Source: Thiohalophilus thiocyanatoxydans
Lineage (GTDB): Bacteria > Pseudomonadota > Gammaproteobacteria > UBA6429 > Thiohalophilaceae
DNA: 64,000 nt
Direction of reading: 5' to 3'
Assembly (NCBI RefSeq): GCF_004366735.1
Contig: NZ_SOQX01000002.1
Span: forward strand, 248,001-312,000
The translations under genes were made by a program, and so were the position numbers. Numbering within the stretch: position 1 is the stretch's first letter; each line of letters opens with the position of its first letter. Below, piece after piece: positions 28,544-39,313 of the stretch. The notes under the pieces were generated by a model. That model saw nothing but the letters and a program-made list of their open reading frames with translations. It made no database searches and was not told where the DNA came from.

Positions 28544-29808
28544 GTTTCTTCGTCGGGGTTGGTTTCGATCTGACGCACCCCGCTTTCGACCTGTTCCTGT
28601 GCCTCGATCTCCTTGTTCGAACTGATGCCCATCTCGCGAAACTTCTGTACGCTGGGCAGGATGCGGCTGTCAAACGATCCCACCGTGCTGTTGAAATGCT
28701 TGACGGTCGTATCCAGGCTGCGCCCCATCTTTTGCAAGTGGCCGGTGAAGGTCGCCAGGCGCTGGTACAACTCTTCACCAATCTTCTTGATATGTTCGGC
28801 ATTCTTGGCCAGCTGCTCCTGGCGCCAGCCGTAGGCCACCGCGCGCAGCAGGGCGACAAAGCTGGTGGGGGTGGCCAGAATCACATTCTTGCTCAACGCA
28901 TCTTCCATCAATTGATAGTCGGTTTCCAGCGCCGCGCTGAGAAACTGATCGCCGGGGATAAACAGCACCACAAACTCCGGTGACTGGCTGAACTGGCTCC
29001 AGTACGCCTTGCTGTGCAGTTCGTTGATACGCTGGCGAACGTTTTTGGCATGACGCTGCATGTGCTGCTGGCGCTCTTCGTCAGTACTGCTTTCGATGGC
29101 GCTGAGATAGGCGTCCAGCGGCGTTTTGACATCCACCACGATCTCGCGCCCGTCGGGCATGCGCACGATCATATCCGGGCGCTGGCGGCCTTCGTCGGTT
29201 TTGACGTTTTCCTGCTGATAAAAATCGCAATGCTCGACCATGCCGGCCAGCTCGGCCAGCCGTTTCAGGGTGAGCTCGCCCCACTGACCGCGCACCTCCG
29301 GTCGGCGCAACGCCTGGACCAGGTTATGGGTCTGATCGCGCAGCGCCTGCTGGGTGAGATTCATGGTTTCGATATGCTTGTGCAGGGCGCCGTAGGCCTC
29401 CTTGCGCTCTTTTTCGATATTCTGGATCTGCTGTTCGGTTTTGTTCAGTGATTCGCGGATCGGTTTGACCAGCTCCTCGATGGCTTTTTCCTTCTGCGCC
29501 AGATCGCCCTTGGCCTCGCTTTGAAACTTCTCCAGCTTTTGCTGCGCCAGCTTCAGGAACTCCTCGTTATTATGTTTGAGCGCCTGACTGGAGAGGGCCG
29601 AGAAGGTATCGCTGAGCTGTTCCCGGGCCTCTTTCAGCGCCTTGATCTTCTCCTCGGCATGCCGGCGCTCCAGCTCCAGCGTGGTGCTCAGTTCACTGTT
29701 TTCCCGCTGCAGCGAATTGATCCGTCCCTGCAACCACAGATAGACCCCCAGCGCCCCGACCAGCAGGGAGCCAACAGCAATCGAGGCGTAAATCAGTTCC
29801 TGACTCAT
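28540..29808 (-). CDS. rmuC: DNA recombination protein RmuC
   Basis: Protein of 422 aa with an N-terminal membrane helix (IYASIAVGSLLVGALGVYLWL), a coiled coil (about 30-150) and the RmuC nuclease-fold domain (RGQWGELTLKRLAELAGM, RPDMIVRMPDGREIVVDVKTPLDAYLSA, EFVVLFIPGDQFLSAAL). In E. coli it limits inversions between repeats. That is of interest in a region so rich in inverted repeats, though no direct link is shown. Convergent with the small membrane protein gene. Confidence 0.93.
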   Translation of the reverse strand: MSQELIYASIAVGSLLVGALGVYLWLQGRINSLQRENSELSTTLELERRHAEEKIKALKEAREQLSDTFSALSSQALKHNNEEFLKLAQQKLEKFQSEAKGDLAQKEKAIEELVKPIRESLNKTEQQIQNIEKERKEAYGALHKHIETMNLTQQALRDQTHNLVQALRRPEVRGQWGELTLKRLAELAGMVEHCDFYQQENVKTDEGRQRPDMIVRMPDGREIVVDVKTPLDAYLSAIESSTDEERQQHMQRHAKNVRQRINELHSKAYWSQFSQSPEFVVLFIPGDQFLSAALETDYQLMEDALSKNVILATPTSFVALLRAVAYGWRQEQLAKNAEHIKKIGEELYQRLATFTGHLQKMGRSLDTTVKHFNSTVGSFDSRILPSVQKFREMGISSNKEIEAQEQVESGVRQIETNPDEET

Positions 29809-29809
29809 A

Positions 29810-30223
29810 TTTGAATTTTAAATGTTGAATTTTGAATGCTGAATTGATGACTTGCGCTTAAATTTAAAATTTAACATTCAAAATTCAACATTGTTCACTC
29901 CAGTTCTCTTCATGGGGAATTGTCACGTAGGCTATCGCCAACGTGACCTGCCCACTTATGTTTCAATTTTGAGTTTTGAATTTTGAATGTTGAATTGCGG
30001 ACATCGCATTTAATTCAAAACTCAACATTCAAAATTGTTTAATCCCGTCGTAGGTCAGGTTGCGCGCAGCGTTACCTGACGTTCTCTTTTTGAAAAGTTG
30101 TCACGCAGGCTGTCGCCAACGTGACCTGCCCACTTATGTTTCAATTTTGAGTTTTGAATTTTGGATGTTGAATTGAGGACATCGCATTTAATTCAAAACT
30201 CAAAATTCAACATTCAAAATTGT
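29810..30223. repeat. three inverted (TGAATTT)n heptamer elements with REP-like palindromes
   Basis: AT-rich 7-bp units (TTGAATT, TTGAATG, TTGAGTT) run one way and then as reverse complement at 29812-29893, 29966-30038 and 30142-30222. Between them are GTCACGTAGGCTATCGCCAACGTGAC and GTAGGTCAGGTTGCGCGC...TACCTGAC palindromes. The second and third copies, with their flanking palindromes, look like a duplication of about 180 bp. No gene. Confidence 0.8.
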
Positions 30224-30874
30224 CTAACTCACCCATTGCAGGATTGCTTCAGGCGATTCCACCAGCCCGTCGGCGCCCCAAGTATCGGGTTGTTCATCCT
30301 CGCCAATATAGCCGAACAGGGCAACCAGTGTCTGCATTCCGGCGCGGCGCCCGGCCTCGATGTCCCGCCGGGCATCGCCGACATACAGGCATTCATGGGC
30401 CTCGCTGGCGCACTGTTTACAGGCATGCAACAGTGGTGCGGGATCGGGTTTGCGCTGGGGCAGGGTATCGCCGCTGACAATACAACCCGCCCGTTCGGCC
30501 AGGCCCAGCGCCTGCAGCAGGGGATCGGTCAGCCAGCCGGGCTTGTTGGTGACCACGCCCCAGTTATGGCCGCGGCTCTCGAGGTTGTCGAGCAGCCCGG
30601 CCATACCGGGAAACAGGACCGTGTGCGTGGCGAGGTTGGTACGATAAATCTGCAGCAGTTGCTGGCGCAGGGCCTCGAAGTCGACGTGCGGCGCCGATTC
30701 CCCAAAGCCCAGCTCGATCAGCGCCTTGCCGCCGTGCGACACGACCGGGCGGATCACCTCATAGGGCAGGGCGGGCAGATCGTGGCTCAGACGCACGGCA
30801 TTCAGGGCATGGGCCAGATCCGGCGCGGTGTCGGCCAGCGTGCCGTCCAGGTCAAACAGGACCGTTTTGATCAC
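30224..30874 (-). CDS. gph: phosphoglycolate phosphatase (HAD family)
   Basis: Hydrolyses 2-phosphoglycolate. 216 aa with HAD motif [21 protein letters not shown] (Asp8 nucleophile), motif II VVTNKP, and motif [18 protein letters not shown] ... [17 protein letters not shown]. The ATG overlaps the ubiG stop by 4 bp, and ubiG-gph pairs are common in this order. Some HAD neighbours of ubiG act on related phosphates, so substrate specificity is inferred. Confidence 0.88.
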   Translation of the reverse strand: MIKTVLFDLDGTLADTAPDLAHALNAVRLSHDLPALPYEVIRPVVSHGGKALIELGFGESAPHVDFEALRQQLLQIYRTNLATHTVLFPGMAGLLDNLESRGHNWGVVTNKPGWLTDPLLQALGLAERAGCIVSGDTLPQRKPDPAPLLHACKQCASEAHECLYVGDARRDIEAGRRAGMQTLVALFGYIGEDEQPDTWGADGLVESPEAILQWVS

Positions 30875-31578
30875 GACTTCTGGGAGTGCAGCAGGTAATT
30901 GACGCTGACATCGTGTCCCAGGGAATAGGTTCGGGTCAGCGGGTTGTAACTCATGCCGGTCAACTCGCGAGTCACCAGCCCGGCTTCACGCACCCAGCTT
31001 TCCAGTTCCGCCGGTTGAATGAATTTGGCGTAATCATGCGTGCCTTTGGGCAACAGCTTGAGCACATATTCGGCACCGATGATCGCAAACAGATAGGACT
31101 TGGGATTGCGGTTGATAGTGGAGAGAAACACATGGCCGTCGGGTTTGACCAGTTGCGCGCAGGCGCGAACGATCGCGGCGGGATCGGGCACGTGTTCCAG
31201 CATCTCCAGGCAGGTAACCACATCGTATTCGCCGGCTTCCCGATCGGCCAGTTCCTCGGCGGTGATCTGTTGATAGTCGACTTCCACGCCGGACTCATGC
31301 TGATGCAGTCGGGCCACGCTCAACGGCGCTTCCCCCATATCAATCCCGGTGACCGTCGCACCGCGCTGCGCCATGGACTCGGAGAGAATCCCGCCGCCGC
31401 AACCGACGTCCACGACCCGTTTGCCGGCAAGGCTCACGCGCCGGTCGATGTACTCCAGACGCAAGGGATTGATTTCATGCAGCGGTTTGAACTCGCCATG
31501 GGGATCCCACCAGCGCGAGGCCAGATCCTCGAACTTGGCGATTTCCTGGTGATCGACGTTGGTGTGTATTTGGCTCAT
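30871..31578 (-). CDS. ubiG: ubiquinone biosynthesis O-methyltransferase UbiG
   Basis: SAM-dependent methyltransferase for both O-methylations in ubiquinone synthesis. 235 aa: [29 protein letters not shown] is the characteristic N-terminus, [16 protein letters not shown] is the SAM-binding motif (about 54-69), and EMLEHVPDP and [21 protein letters not shown] follow. It is the first gene of a ubiG-gph pair on the minus strand. Confidence 0.95.
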   Translation of the reverse strand: MSQIHTNVDHQEIAKFEDLASRWWDPHGEFKPLHEINPLRLEYIDRRVSLAGKRVVDVGCGGGILSESMAQRGATVTGIDMGEAPLSVARLHQHESGVEVDYQQITAEELADREAGEYDVVTCLEMLEHVPDPAAIVRACAQLVKPDGHVFLSTINRNPKSYLFAIIGAEYVLKLLPKGTHDYAKFIQPAELESWVREAGLVTRELTGMSYNPLTRTYSLGHDVSVNYLLHSQKS

Positions 31579-31589
31579 ATAAATAGTAT

Positions 31590-31802
31590 ACAGAAATTCG
31601 CAGGGCCGAGGTACGAGGGACGAGTGACGAGTGACGAGGCAATTTTGTCAGGACTGAATTTACATCACCCCTCCCTGGCCCTCCCCTTGAAGGGGAGGGA
31701 ATAATCCTGCTATCAGCACGATCAATTCCCCCTCCCACAGGGAGGGGGTTAGGGGGAGGGGATCAAATCCAAGCCTCGTCCCTCGTCCCTCGGCACTTTT
31801 TG
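31590..31802. repeat. CGAGGTA heptamers with CCCTCCCC palindromes
   Basis: Runs of CGAGGTA/CGAGGGA/CGAGTGA units (31611-31640) and their reverse complement (CCTCGTCCCTCGTCCCTCGG, 31775-31794) flank two palindromic CCCTCCCC...GGGGAGGG segments (31675-31700, 31729-31760). Confidence 0.75.
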
Positions 31803-33119
31803 TCAGTCCAGAGGAGCCAGACGCTGCTGCCACTCGGCAGCCCGCTCCAGCACGGCATTCGGGTCGAGGGTCGTCAGTTCGCGCTGGTTGAGCAGCTGGC
31901 GGCCGGCGACCCAGACGTCGGTGACCTGTTCGCGGCCGGCGGCGTAGACCAGCTGGGAGACCGGGTGGTAGATCGGTTGAGTCTCCAGGGCGCCGAGATC
32001 CACGGCGATGAGGTCGGCCGATTTACCGACTTCCAGGGAGCCGATCTCCTGCTCCAGGCCCAGCGCCCGGGCGCCGTTGAGGGTGGCCATGCGCAGCACC
32101 GCCTCGGCGGGCAGGGCGCTGGCGTCGCCGGCCACGGCCTTGGCCAGCAGCGCGGCGCTGTGCATTTCGCTGAACATGTCCAGATCGTTGTTACTGGCGG
32201 CGCCATCGGTCCCCAGGCAGAGGTTGATCCCGGCCTGCTGCAACTGGTGCACCGGGCAGAAACCGCTGGCCAGTTTCAGATTGGATTCGGGGCAGTGCAC
32301 CACATGCACCCCGGCTTCGGCCAGGCGCGGGATCTCGTCCGGATTTACCTGGGTCATGTGCACCGCCAGCAGATGCGGATTGAGCAGACCCAGCTCGTCG
32401 AGGCGTTGCAGCGGGCGTTTGCCATCCCGGTCCTGACTTTCCGCAACCTCGTGGGCGGTCTCATGCACGTGCATGTGGATGGGAATATCCAGCTCTTCGG
32501 CGTAGGTGCGAATGCGTTGCAGGGTTTCGTCGGAGACCGTATAGGGTGCATGCGGTGCAAAGGCGGTGGTGATCAGGCTGTTGCCGCGCAGTTGATCGTG
32601 CAGGGCGATGCCCTTGCTCAGGTACTCATCGGGGTTTTGCGCCCAGGGCGTGGGGAAGTCGATCATAATCAGCCCCACACAGGCGCGCATCCCGGCCTGT
32701 TCCACCGCGCGCACCGTCTCCTCGGGGAAAAAGTACATGTCGTTGAAGCAGGTGGTGCCGCCGCGCAGCATTTCGGCGCAGGCCAGCAGGCTGCCGTCGT
32801 GCACAAACTCCTTGCCGATCCATTGTTGCTCCGCCGGCCAGATGTGCTGTTGCAGCCACTCCATCAGCGGAAGATCATCGGCTAGGCCACGCATCAGGGT
32901 CATGGCGGCATGACCGTGCAGATTGATCAGCCCCGGTAACAGAATGTGTTGATCCAGATGGCGGATCGTGTCGGCGCTATAGCGTTGCGCGGCTTCTTCG
33001 GCGGGCAGGATGGCCTCGATGCGTCCGTTATCAATGGCAATGGCGTGGTTTTCCAGCAAGACGCCCTGCGGTTCGATCGGCAGAATCCAGCGTGCATATA
33101 ACAGCGTGTCAATTTTCAT
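31803..33119 (-). CDS. mtaD: 5-methylthioadenosine/S-adenosylhomocysteine deaminase
   Basis: Zinc amidohydrolase of 438 aa that deaminates methylthioadenosine to methylthioinosine. Motifs: INLHGHAAMTLMRG (metal His pair), MHVHETAHEV, HCPESNLKLASGF, LGTDGAASNNDLDMF (metal Asp). The ATG at 33119 gives the usual TLLYARWILP start; the reading frame stays open upstream only because of 144-bp repeats. It is divergent from mtnA, as in Pseudomonas where the two act in the same salvage route via methylthioinosine phosphorylase. Confidence 0.92.
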   Translation of the reverse strand: MKIDTLLYARWILPIEPQGVLLENHAIAIDNGRIEAILPAEEAAQRYSADTIRHLDQHILLPGLINLHGHAAMTLMRGLADDLPLMEWLQQHIWPAEQQWIGKEFVHDGSLLACAEMLRGGTTCFNDMYFFPEETVRAVEQAGMRACVGLIMIDFPTPWAQNPDEYLSKGIALHDQLRGNSLITTAFAPHAPYTVSDETLQRIRTYAEELDIPIHMHVHETAHEVAESQDRDGKRPLQRLDELGLLNPHLLAVHMTQVNPDEIPRLAEAGVHVVHCPESNLKLASGFCPVHQLQQAGINLCLGTDGAASNNDLDMFSEMHSAALLAKAVAGDASALPAEAVLRMATLNGARALGLEQEIGSLEVGKSADLIAVDLGALETQPIYHPVSQLVYAAGREQVTDVWVAGRQLLNQRELTTLDPNAVLERAAEWQQRLAPLD

Positions 33120-33149
33120 GCCGGGAAAGATACAGGCATTGGATTCGCG

Positions 33150-33620
33150 GCTGCAAGTTTTTTGCGCCTCGGCGAGAGAACAAGCTGAACCCGGCAGAGT
33201 GCCCGCCCTGCGCATCTGAAAATGAACTCTCGCAGAGACGTTTATGCCCGTTGTTTGGGTGCAGAGTCCGCCATGGAAATATTTGTTTTTCTTTACGCCT
33301 TTGCGGCTCGGCGAGAGAACAGTCGAACGGGATGCACATTCCACGCGCCGGGCTCACTGAAAAAAATAATCTCTCGCAGAGACGTTTATGCCCGTTGTCT
33401 GGGTGCAGAGTCCGCCATGGAAATATTTGTTTTTCTTTACGCCTTTGCGGCTCGGCGAGAGAACAGTCGAACGGGATGCACATTCCACGCGCCGGGCTCA
33501 CTGAAAAAAATAATCTCTCGCAGAGACGTTTATGCCCGTTGTCTGGGTGCGGAGGCGCAGAGTTTGTAATGGGGTTATTTGTTTCTCTGCGTCTTTGCGG
33601 CTCGGCGAGAGGACCGAGAG
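33150..33620 (+). repeat. 144-bp tandem repeat, about 3 copies
   Basis: CTCTCGCAGAGACGTTTATG begins at 33227, 33371 and 33515, giving an exact 144-bp period. The first two copies are nearly identical; the third diverges in its middle. A partial copy (GGCGAGAGAACAAGCTGAAC) precedes at 33167. Because 144 is divisible by three, frames stay open on both strands, but there is no start signal or protein-like composition. It separates the divergent mtaD and mtnA genes, so it could affect their promoters. Confidence 0.9.
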
Positions 33621-33727
33621 GGTAAAAGGACTATTGTCGAGTTTTGTCTATTCCTGAAACATTTTGCCGTGTCTTCAGGTAGCTTGACGGATTACAATGG
33701 TTGCCCTGGAATAACCCCGACGTTTTT

Positions 33728-34777
33728 ATGCTGGAACAATACGACACCTTCAAACCGGTACTGTGGGACGACGAGGCGGTCTGTCTGCTGGATCAGCGTC
33801 TGCTGCCGCAACAACACCAGTATCTGTACTGCCGTAGCGTGGCCGAGGTGGCGCAGGCGATCCGGGATATGGTGGTGCGCGGGGCGCCGGCCATCGGCAT
33901 CACCGCCGCTTACGGCGTGGCGCTGGCGGCGCGGCAGCGCTATGCCGAGTCAGCGACAAACTGGCGTGACAACATCGAAGCAGATTTGCAGCAACTGGAA
34001 GGGGCCCGCCCCACGGCCATCAACCTCCACTGGGCCATCGCCCGCATGCGGGACAGGCTGGCCGGGCTGGACGGCGATCCGTTCGAGGTGTTGCTGCAGG
34101 AAGCGCGCGCCATTCATGAAGAGGATATCGCCGCCAATCTGAAAATGGGCAAGTTCGGTGCCTCGCTGATCGTACCGGGCAGCAGCGTGTTGACCCACTG
34201 CAATGCCGGGGCGCTGGCCACCGGCGGTCACGGCACGGCGCTGGGGGTGATTCGCAGCGCCCGGGCCGACGGCAAACTGGCGACGGTCTACGCCGACGAG
34301 ACCCGGCCCTGGTTGCAGGGCGCCCGACTGACCGCCTGGGAGCTGCTGCAGGATCAGATTCCGGTAACCCTGGTGGCCGAGGGCGCGGCGGCCTGGCTGA
34401 TGCAACAGGGCAAGGTGCAGTGGGTGATCGTCGGCTCCGATCGGATCGTCGCCAACGGCGATGTGGCCAACAAGATCGGTACCTATTCGCTGGCGGTGCT
34501 GGCGCGCCAGCACGGGGTCAAATTCATGGTGGCGGCGCCGACCTCCACCATCGACATGGCCGTCGCCGAGGGCGGAGCGATTCCCATTGAACAGCGGGAT
34601 CCCGCCGAATTGCTCGCCTGTGGCGGACAGCGGGTGGCGGCGGAGGGCGCCACGGCCTGGAATCCGGTGTTCGATGTGACGCCGGCACAGCTGGTGGACG
34701 CCATCGTGACCGAGCGGGGTATCATCGAACGTCCCGATAGCGCCAAACTGGCCCGCCACATGGGCCAACACCGCTGA
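33728..34777 (+). CDS. mtnA: S-methyl-5-thioribose-1-phosphate isomerase
   Basis: Isomerises methylthioribose-1-phosphate to methylthioribulose-1-phosphate in methionine salvage. 349 aa with [36 protein letters not shown] (catalytic Cys), [19 protein letters not shown], and [24 protein letters not shown] (catalytic Asp). I chose the ATG at 33728; an in-frame TTG at 33701 is possible. It lies just ahead of gyrA, as in Pseudomonas. Later salvage genes are not in the window. Confidence 0.93.
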   Translation: MLEQYDTFKPVLWDDEAVCLLDQRLLPQQHQYLYCRSVAEVAQAIRDMVVRGAPAIGITAAYGVALAARQRYAESATNWRDNIEADLQQLEGARPTAINLHWAIARMRDRLAGLDGDPFEVLLQEARAIHEEDIAANLKMGKFGASLIVPGSSVLTHCNAGALATGGHGTALGVIRSARADGKLATVYADETRPWLQGARLTAWELLQDQIPVTLVAEGAAAWLMQQGKVQWVIVGSDRIVANGDVANKIGTYSLAVLARQHGVKFMVAAPTSTIDMAVAEGGAIPIEQRDPAELLACGGQRVAAEGATAWNPVFDVTPAQLVDAIVTERGIIERPDSAKLARHMGQHR

Positions 34778-34893
34778 TTATTTCCCCTCTGGCCAAGCCC
34801 TAAAAACAGGCCTTTTGCAAGGCGGTTTTCCACGATACGGCCACACCCGGTTTCTCACGCGCTTTTACAAAGATGCAGTGGGTGACCCTGCTA

Positions 34894-34902
34894 TGGTATA
34901 GT
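34894..34902 (+). promoter_or_regulatory. possible extended -10 element of gyrA
   Basis: TGGTATAGT at 34894-34902 fits an extended -10 (TGn-TATAGT) 62 bp before the gyrA start; no good -35 box is at the right distance. Confidence 0.4.
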
Positions 34903-34963
34903 AATCGCTCAGAAACGCTTCAAAAATCAATCGAGCCACTTTTAACCTGACCGAAAGCGACGC

Positions 34964-37513
34964 ATGAGCGAATTTGCCAAGGAAGTCCTCCCGATCAACA
35001 TCGAGGAGGAGATGAAGCAGTCCTATCTGGACTATGCCATGAGTGTCATCGTCGGGCGCGCCCTGCCCGATGTGCGGGACGGCCTCAAGCCGGTTCACCG
35101 CCGCGTGCTGTATGCCATGCGTGAGCTGGGCAATGACTGGAACAAGCCCTACAAGAAATCGGCCCGCGTGGTCGGTGACGTCATCGGTAAATACCATCCC
35201 CACGGCGACAGCGCCGTCTACGACACCATCGTGCGCATGGCCCAGCCCTTCTCGCTGCGCTACATGCTGGTCGACGGCCAGGGCAACTTCGGCTCGGTGG
35301 ACGGCGATGCGCCGGCAGCCATGCGGTATACCGAAGTGCGCATGGCCAGAATCGCCCATGAGTTGCTGGCCGACATCGAAAAAGAGACCGTCGATTACAC
35401 CCTGAACTACGACGAGTCCGAATACGAGCCGGAGATCCTCCCGGCGCGCATCCCCAATCTGCTGGTCAACGGCTCCGCCGGGATCGCGGTGGGCATGGCG
35501 ACCAATATTCCGCCGCATAATCTCAACGAAGTGATCAACGCCACGCTGGCGATGATCGACAACCCGGATATCACCATCCAGGAACTGATGAATTTCATTC
35601 CGGGACCGGATTTTCCCACCGCCGGTATTATCAACGGCGCGCGCGGCATTGCCGAAGCCTATGCCACCGGTCGCGGCCGCATCTATGTGCGGGCGCGGAC
35701 CAAGGTCGAGGAGATGGCCAACGGACGCGAACGGATCGTGGTCACCGAGTTGCCCTATCAGGTCAACAAGGCCCGCCTGCTGGAACGTATTGCCGAACTG
35801 GTCAAGGAACGAAAAATCGAGGGCATCAGCGAACTGCGCGATGAATCGGACAAGGAAGGCATGCGCGTGGTCATTGAACTGCGTCGCGGCGAAGTCACCG
35901 AAGTGATGCTCAACAATCTCTATCAGCACACCCAGATGCAGACTGTATTCGGCATCAACATGGTGGCGCTGGTCGAAGGGCAGCCGCAGCTGCTGAATCT
36001 GCACCAGATTCTGGCCGCCTTCATTCGTCATCGTCGCGAAGTGGTCACCCGGCGCACCGTGTTCGATCTGCGCAAGGCGCGGGAGAAGGCGCATGTGCGC
36101 GAAGGGCTGGCTATTGCGCTGGCCAACATCGATCAGATCATCGCCCTGATCAAGGCCGCCAAAAATCCGGCCGAAGCCAAGGAACAGTTGATGGCCACCC
36201 TCTGGGAACCCGGCGTGGTCAACCAGATGCTGGAGCGCACCGGCGCCGCAGCCTCGCGGCCGGAAGGGCTGGCACCCGAATTCGGTCTGGTCGACGGCCG
36301 CTATCGGCTGTCCGATGCTCAGGCCCAGGCAATTCTCGATATGCGCCTGCATCGCCTGACCGGCCTGGAGCAGGACAAGATCCTCAACGAATATGAAGAG
36401 CTGCTCAAACAGATCGAGGAGTTGCTGGCGATTCTGGCCAGCAGCGAGAAGCTGATGCAGGTCATCCGCGATGAACTGACCGAGATGCGCGATCAATACG
36501 GCGACGAGCGACGCACCGAGATCATCGCCAGTCAGGAAGATCTGACCATCGAGGATCTGATCACCGAGGAGAACGTGGTCGTGACCCTGTCGCACGAGGG
36601 TTACGTCAAGGCCCAGCCGATCTCCGCCTACACCTCGCAGCGCCGTGGCGGCAAGGGCAAGGCGGCGACCTCGGTCAAGGACGAGGACTTTGTCGACAAG
36701 CTGTTCGTCGCCAGTACCCACGACACCATTCTCTGCTTCTCCAGCCGCGGCAAGGTCTACTGGCTCAAGGTCTACGAGTTGCCGCAGGCCGGACGCACCG
36801 CACGCGGGCGTCCCATCGTCAACCTGTTGCCGTTGGAAGAAGACGAACGCATTAATGCGATTTTGCCGATTCGCGAATACCTGGAAGGACAGTTCATCTT
36901 CTTTGCCACCAGCAACGGCACGGTGAAGAAAACCCCGCTGACCGATTTCTCACGCCCGCGCGCCTCGGGCATCATCGCCATCGAACTGCGCGATAACGAT
37001 CATCTGATTGGCGTGGAACTGACCCGCGGCGATCAGGATGTGTTGCTGTTCAGCACCGCCGGCAAGTCGATCTGTTTCAACGAGCAGGATGTGCGGGCCA
37101 TGGGCCGCAGCTCGGTCGGGGTACGCGGCATGAAGCTGCAATCCGATCAGCACGTCATCTCGCTGATCATCGCCAGCGAAGGCCACATCCTTACCGCCAC
37201 CGAAAACGGTTACGGCAAGCGCACGCCCGTGGATGACTATCCCCGCCACGGTCGCGGCGGCCAGGGCGTCAAGTCGATCCAGACCTCGGAGCGTAACGGC
37301 GAAGTCATCGGCGCCGAACTGGTAGGTGAAGAAGACGAAATGATGCTGATTACCAGCCGCGGCACCCTGGTGCGCACCAAAGTCGACGAAGTCTCGATCA
37401 TGGGCCGCAACACCCAGGGCGTAAAACTGATCAGCCTCGGCGAAGGCGAAAAACTCTCCGGCATCGAACGGATCGCGAAGATCAGCGATGAAGAGGATGT
37501 TATTGAAGAATAA
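34964..37513 (+). CDS. gyrA: DNA gyrase subunit A
   Basis: Catalytic breakage-reunion subunit of gyrase, 849 aa. Active-site Tyr122 lies in [13 protein letters not shown]. The quinolone-resistance region reads [19 protein letters not shown] with Ser83 and Asp87, i.e. the susceptible residues. The GyrA box QRRGGKGKA that drives DNA wrapping is present near residue 560, and the C-terminal beta-pinwheel repeats follow. It precedes serC, as in Pseudomonas. Confidence 0.97.
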   Translation: MSEFAKEVLPINIEEEMKQSYLDYAMSVIVGRALPDVRDGLKPVHRRVLYAMRELGNDWNKPYKKSARVVGDVIGKYHPHGDSAVYDTIVRMAQPFSLRYMLVDGQGNFGSVDGDAPAAMRYTEVRMARIAHELLADIEKETVDYTLNYDESEYEPEILPARIPNLLVNGSAGIAVGMATNIPPHNLNEVINATLAMIDNPDITIQELMNFIPGPDFPTAGIINGARGIAEAYATGRGRIYVRARTKVEEMANGRERIVVTELPYQVNKARLLERIAELVKERKIEGISELRDESDKEGMRVVIELRRGEVTEVMLNNLYQHTQMQTVFGINMVALVEGQPQLLNLHQILAAFIRHRREVVTRRTVFDLRKAREKAHVREGLAIALANIDQIIALIKAAKNPAEAKEQLMATLWEPGVVNQMLERTGAAASRPEGLAPEFGLVDGRYRLSDAQAQAILDMRLHRLTGLEQDKILNEYEELLKQIEELLAILASSEKLMQVIRDELTEMRDQYGDERRTEIIASQEDLTIEDLITEENVVVTLSHEGYVKAQPISAYTSQRRGGKGKAATSVKDEDFVDKLFVASTHDTILCFSSRGKVYWLKVYELPQAGRTARGRPIVNLLPLEEDERINAILPIREYLEGQFIFFATSNGTVKKTPLTDFSRPRASGIIAIELRDNDHLIGVELTRGDQDVLLFSTAGKSICFNEQDVRAMGRSSVGVRGMKLQSDQHVISLIIASEGHILTATENGYGKRTPVDDYPRHGRGGQGVKSIQTSERNGEVIGAELVGEEDEMMLITSRGTLVRTKVDEVSIMGRNTQGVKLISLGEGEKLSGIERIAKISDEEDVIEE

Positions 37514-37534
37514 AACCCAACGCAGAAATGCAAT

Positions 37535-37660
37535 TTTGAATTCTGAATGTTGAATGTTGAATTAAATACAAATTCGCAATTCAAAATTTAAAATTCAACA
37601 TTCAAAATTATATCGTTACGCCTCTGCGCCTCTGCGTTAAATTGTTTTTTTAGAAAATCA
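37535..37660. repeat. inverted (TTGAATG)n heptamer element
   Basis: TTGAATTCTGAATGTTGAATG units (37541-37563) and their reverse complement (37577-37605) form a hairpin-like element, followed by CGCCTCTGCGCCTCTGCG (37620-37637), in the gap before serC. Confidence 0.8.
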
Positions 37661-37679
37661 GGCAAATCAGGAGTTGTGT

Positions 37680-38762
37680 ATGTCACGTGTATTTAATTTT
37701 AGCGCCGGTCCGGCGATGCTGCCCCAGGAAGTCCTGGAGCGCGCTCGCGAGGAGATGCTTGACTGGCATGGTACCGGGATGTCAGTGATGGAAATGAGCC
37801 ATCGCGGCAAGGAATTCATGTCCATCGCCGAGAAGGCCACCGCGGATCTGCGCGAGTTGATGGCGGTGCCGGACGATTACGAGATTCTGTTTTTGCAGGG
37901 CGGCGCCAGCAGCCAGTTCGCCATGGTGCCGATGAATCTGCTGCGCGACAAAACCAAAGCCGATTACCTCAACACCGGTGCCTGGTCGAAAAAGGCGATC
38001 GGTGAGGCGAAAAAGTTCTGTGACGTGAATGTCGCGGCGACCACCGAGGCCGACGGCTTCAGCAGCGCCCCGGCACAGGATGAGTGGCAGATCAGTGCCG
38101 ATGCCGCCTATGTGCATTACACGCCGAATGAAACCATCGGCGGTGTCGAATTCAACTATATTCCCGAAACAGGCGATGTGCCGCTGGTGGCGGACATGTC
38201 CTCCACCATCCTGTCGCGCCCCATCGATGTCTCGAAGTACGGCGTGATCTATGCCGGCGCGCAGAAGAACATCGGTCCGGCCGGCCTGACCGTGGTCATC
38301 GTGCGCAAGGATCTGATCGGCCAGACCCTCGACAAGACCCCGGCCATGTTCGATTATCAGGTCCATGCCGAAGCCGGCTCCATGGCCAACACGCCGCCCA
38401 CCTACGGCTGGTACCTGGCCGGCCTGGTCTTCGAATGGCTGAAAGAGAAGGGCGGTCTGCAGGGCATGGCCGAGATCAACAAGCGCAAGGCGGATAAGCT
38501 GTATCAGGCGATCGACACCTCTGACTTCTACGCCAACCCGGTCCGCCCCGATTGCCGTTCGTGGATGAACGTACCGTTTACCCTGGCCAACCCGGATCTG
38601 GACAAGACGTTCCTGGAAGAGGCCGCCAAACAGGGGCTGACCACCCTGAAAGGCCACCGCTCCGTCGGCGGCATGCGCGCCAGCATCTACAACGCCATGC
38701 CCGAAGCCGGTGTCGACACGCTGGTTGAGTTTATGGCCGACTTTGAAAAACGCAACGGGTAA
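37680..38762 (+). CDS. serC: phosphoserine aminotransferase
   Basis: PLP enzyme for the second step of serine synthesis and for pyridoxine synthesis. 360 aa with RVFNFSAGPAMLPQEVLERA, FLQGGASSQFAMVPMNLL, and the PLP-lysine motif IYAGAQKNIGPAGLTVVIVR. GGAG lies upstream of the ATG at 37680; a GTG two codons earlier is an alternative. It opens the serC-serA-pheA-hisC-tyrA-aroA-cmk-rpsA supraoperon. Confidence 0.95.
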   Translation: MSRVFNFSAGPAMLPQEVLERAREEMLDWHGTGMSVMEMSHRGKEFMSIAEKATADLRELMAVPDDYEILFLQGGASSQFAMVPMNLLRDKTKADYLNTGAWSKKAIGEAKKFCDVNVAATTEADGFSSAPAQDEWQISADAAYVHYTPNETIGGVEFNYIPETGDVPLVADMSSTILSRPIDVSKYGVIYAGAQKNIGPAGLTVVIVRKDLIGQTLDKTPAMFDYQVHAEAGSMANTPPTYGWYLAGLVFEWLKEKGGLQGMAEINKRKADKLYQAIDTSDFYANPVRPDCRSWMNVPFTLANPDLDKTFLEEAAKQGLTTLKGHRSVGGMRASIYNAMPEAGVDTLVEFMADFEKRNG

Positions 38763-39290
38763 GAATAGTGACGAGGGACGAGTAACGAGGTACGAGGCGA
38801 GTTTGCCCGGGCTGATTTTATATCACCCCACCCTGGCCCTTCGGGCAGTGACGAGGTACCAGGTACGAGTGACGAGGAGGGTTTGCCGGGGCTGATTTTA
38901 TATCACCCCACCCTAACCTTTATGCCCTCGGGTGCTCCCCTGGAAGGGGAGGGGATGATCTTGCTAATAGCAAAGATCAGTCCCCCTCCCATAGGGAGGG
39001 GTTAGGGGGAGGGGATACAAAAACTAGCCCCTCGTCCCTCGTACCTGGTACCAGCCCGGAAGGCCAGGGGGAGGGGATGATCTTGCTAATAGCGAAGAGC
39101 AGTTCCCCCTCCCACAGGGAGGGGGTTAGGGGGAGGGGATACAAAAACTAGCCCCTCGTCCCTCGTACCTAGTACCTGCCCGAAGGGCATGGGAGGGGAT
39201 AAAAATCCAGGTCCCTCGTAACTCGTAACTCGGCCCTGAGATATAAGTCCAGGGTAAGCTGCTAGTATTCAAGACACACAGAAACAGATA
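38763..39290. repeat. mosaic of CGAGGTA heptamers and CCCTCCCC palindromes
   Basis: About 500 bp between serC and serA. A unit TGATTTTATATCACCCCACCCT occurs twice (38812, 38895), preceded each time by CGAGGTA-type heptamers. Two copies of AGGGAGGGGGTTAGGGGGAGGGGATACAAA-type sequence follow (38992 and 39117 areas), each ending in CCTCGTCCCTCGTACC heptamers. No gene seen. The repeats break the operon spacing but all genes keep one direction. Confidence 0.8.
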
Positions 39291-39313
39291 ACCAAAGGTA
39301 ATCAATCCGTCCT

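Noticed and set aside
33092-33625. Open frames across the 144-bp repeats on both strands
   Set aside because: Kept open only because the period is a multiple of three; no ribosome site and repetitive product.
34865-36721. Long open frame antisense to gyrA
   Set aside because: GC-rich mirror frame of a highly conserved gene; composition is unlike proteins in the window.
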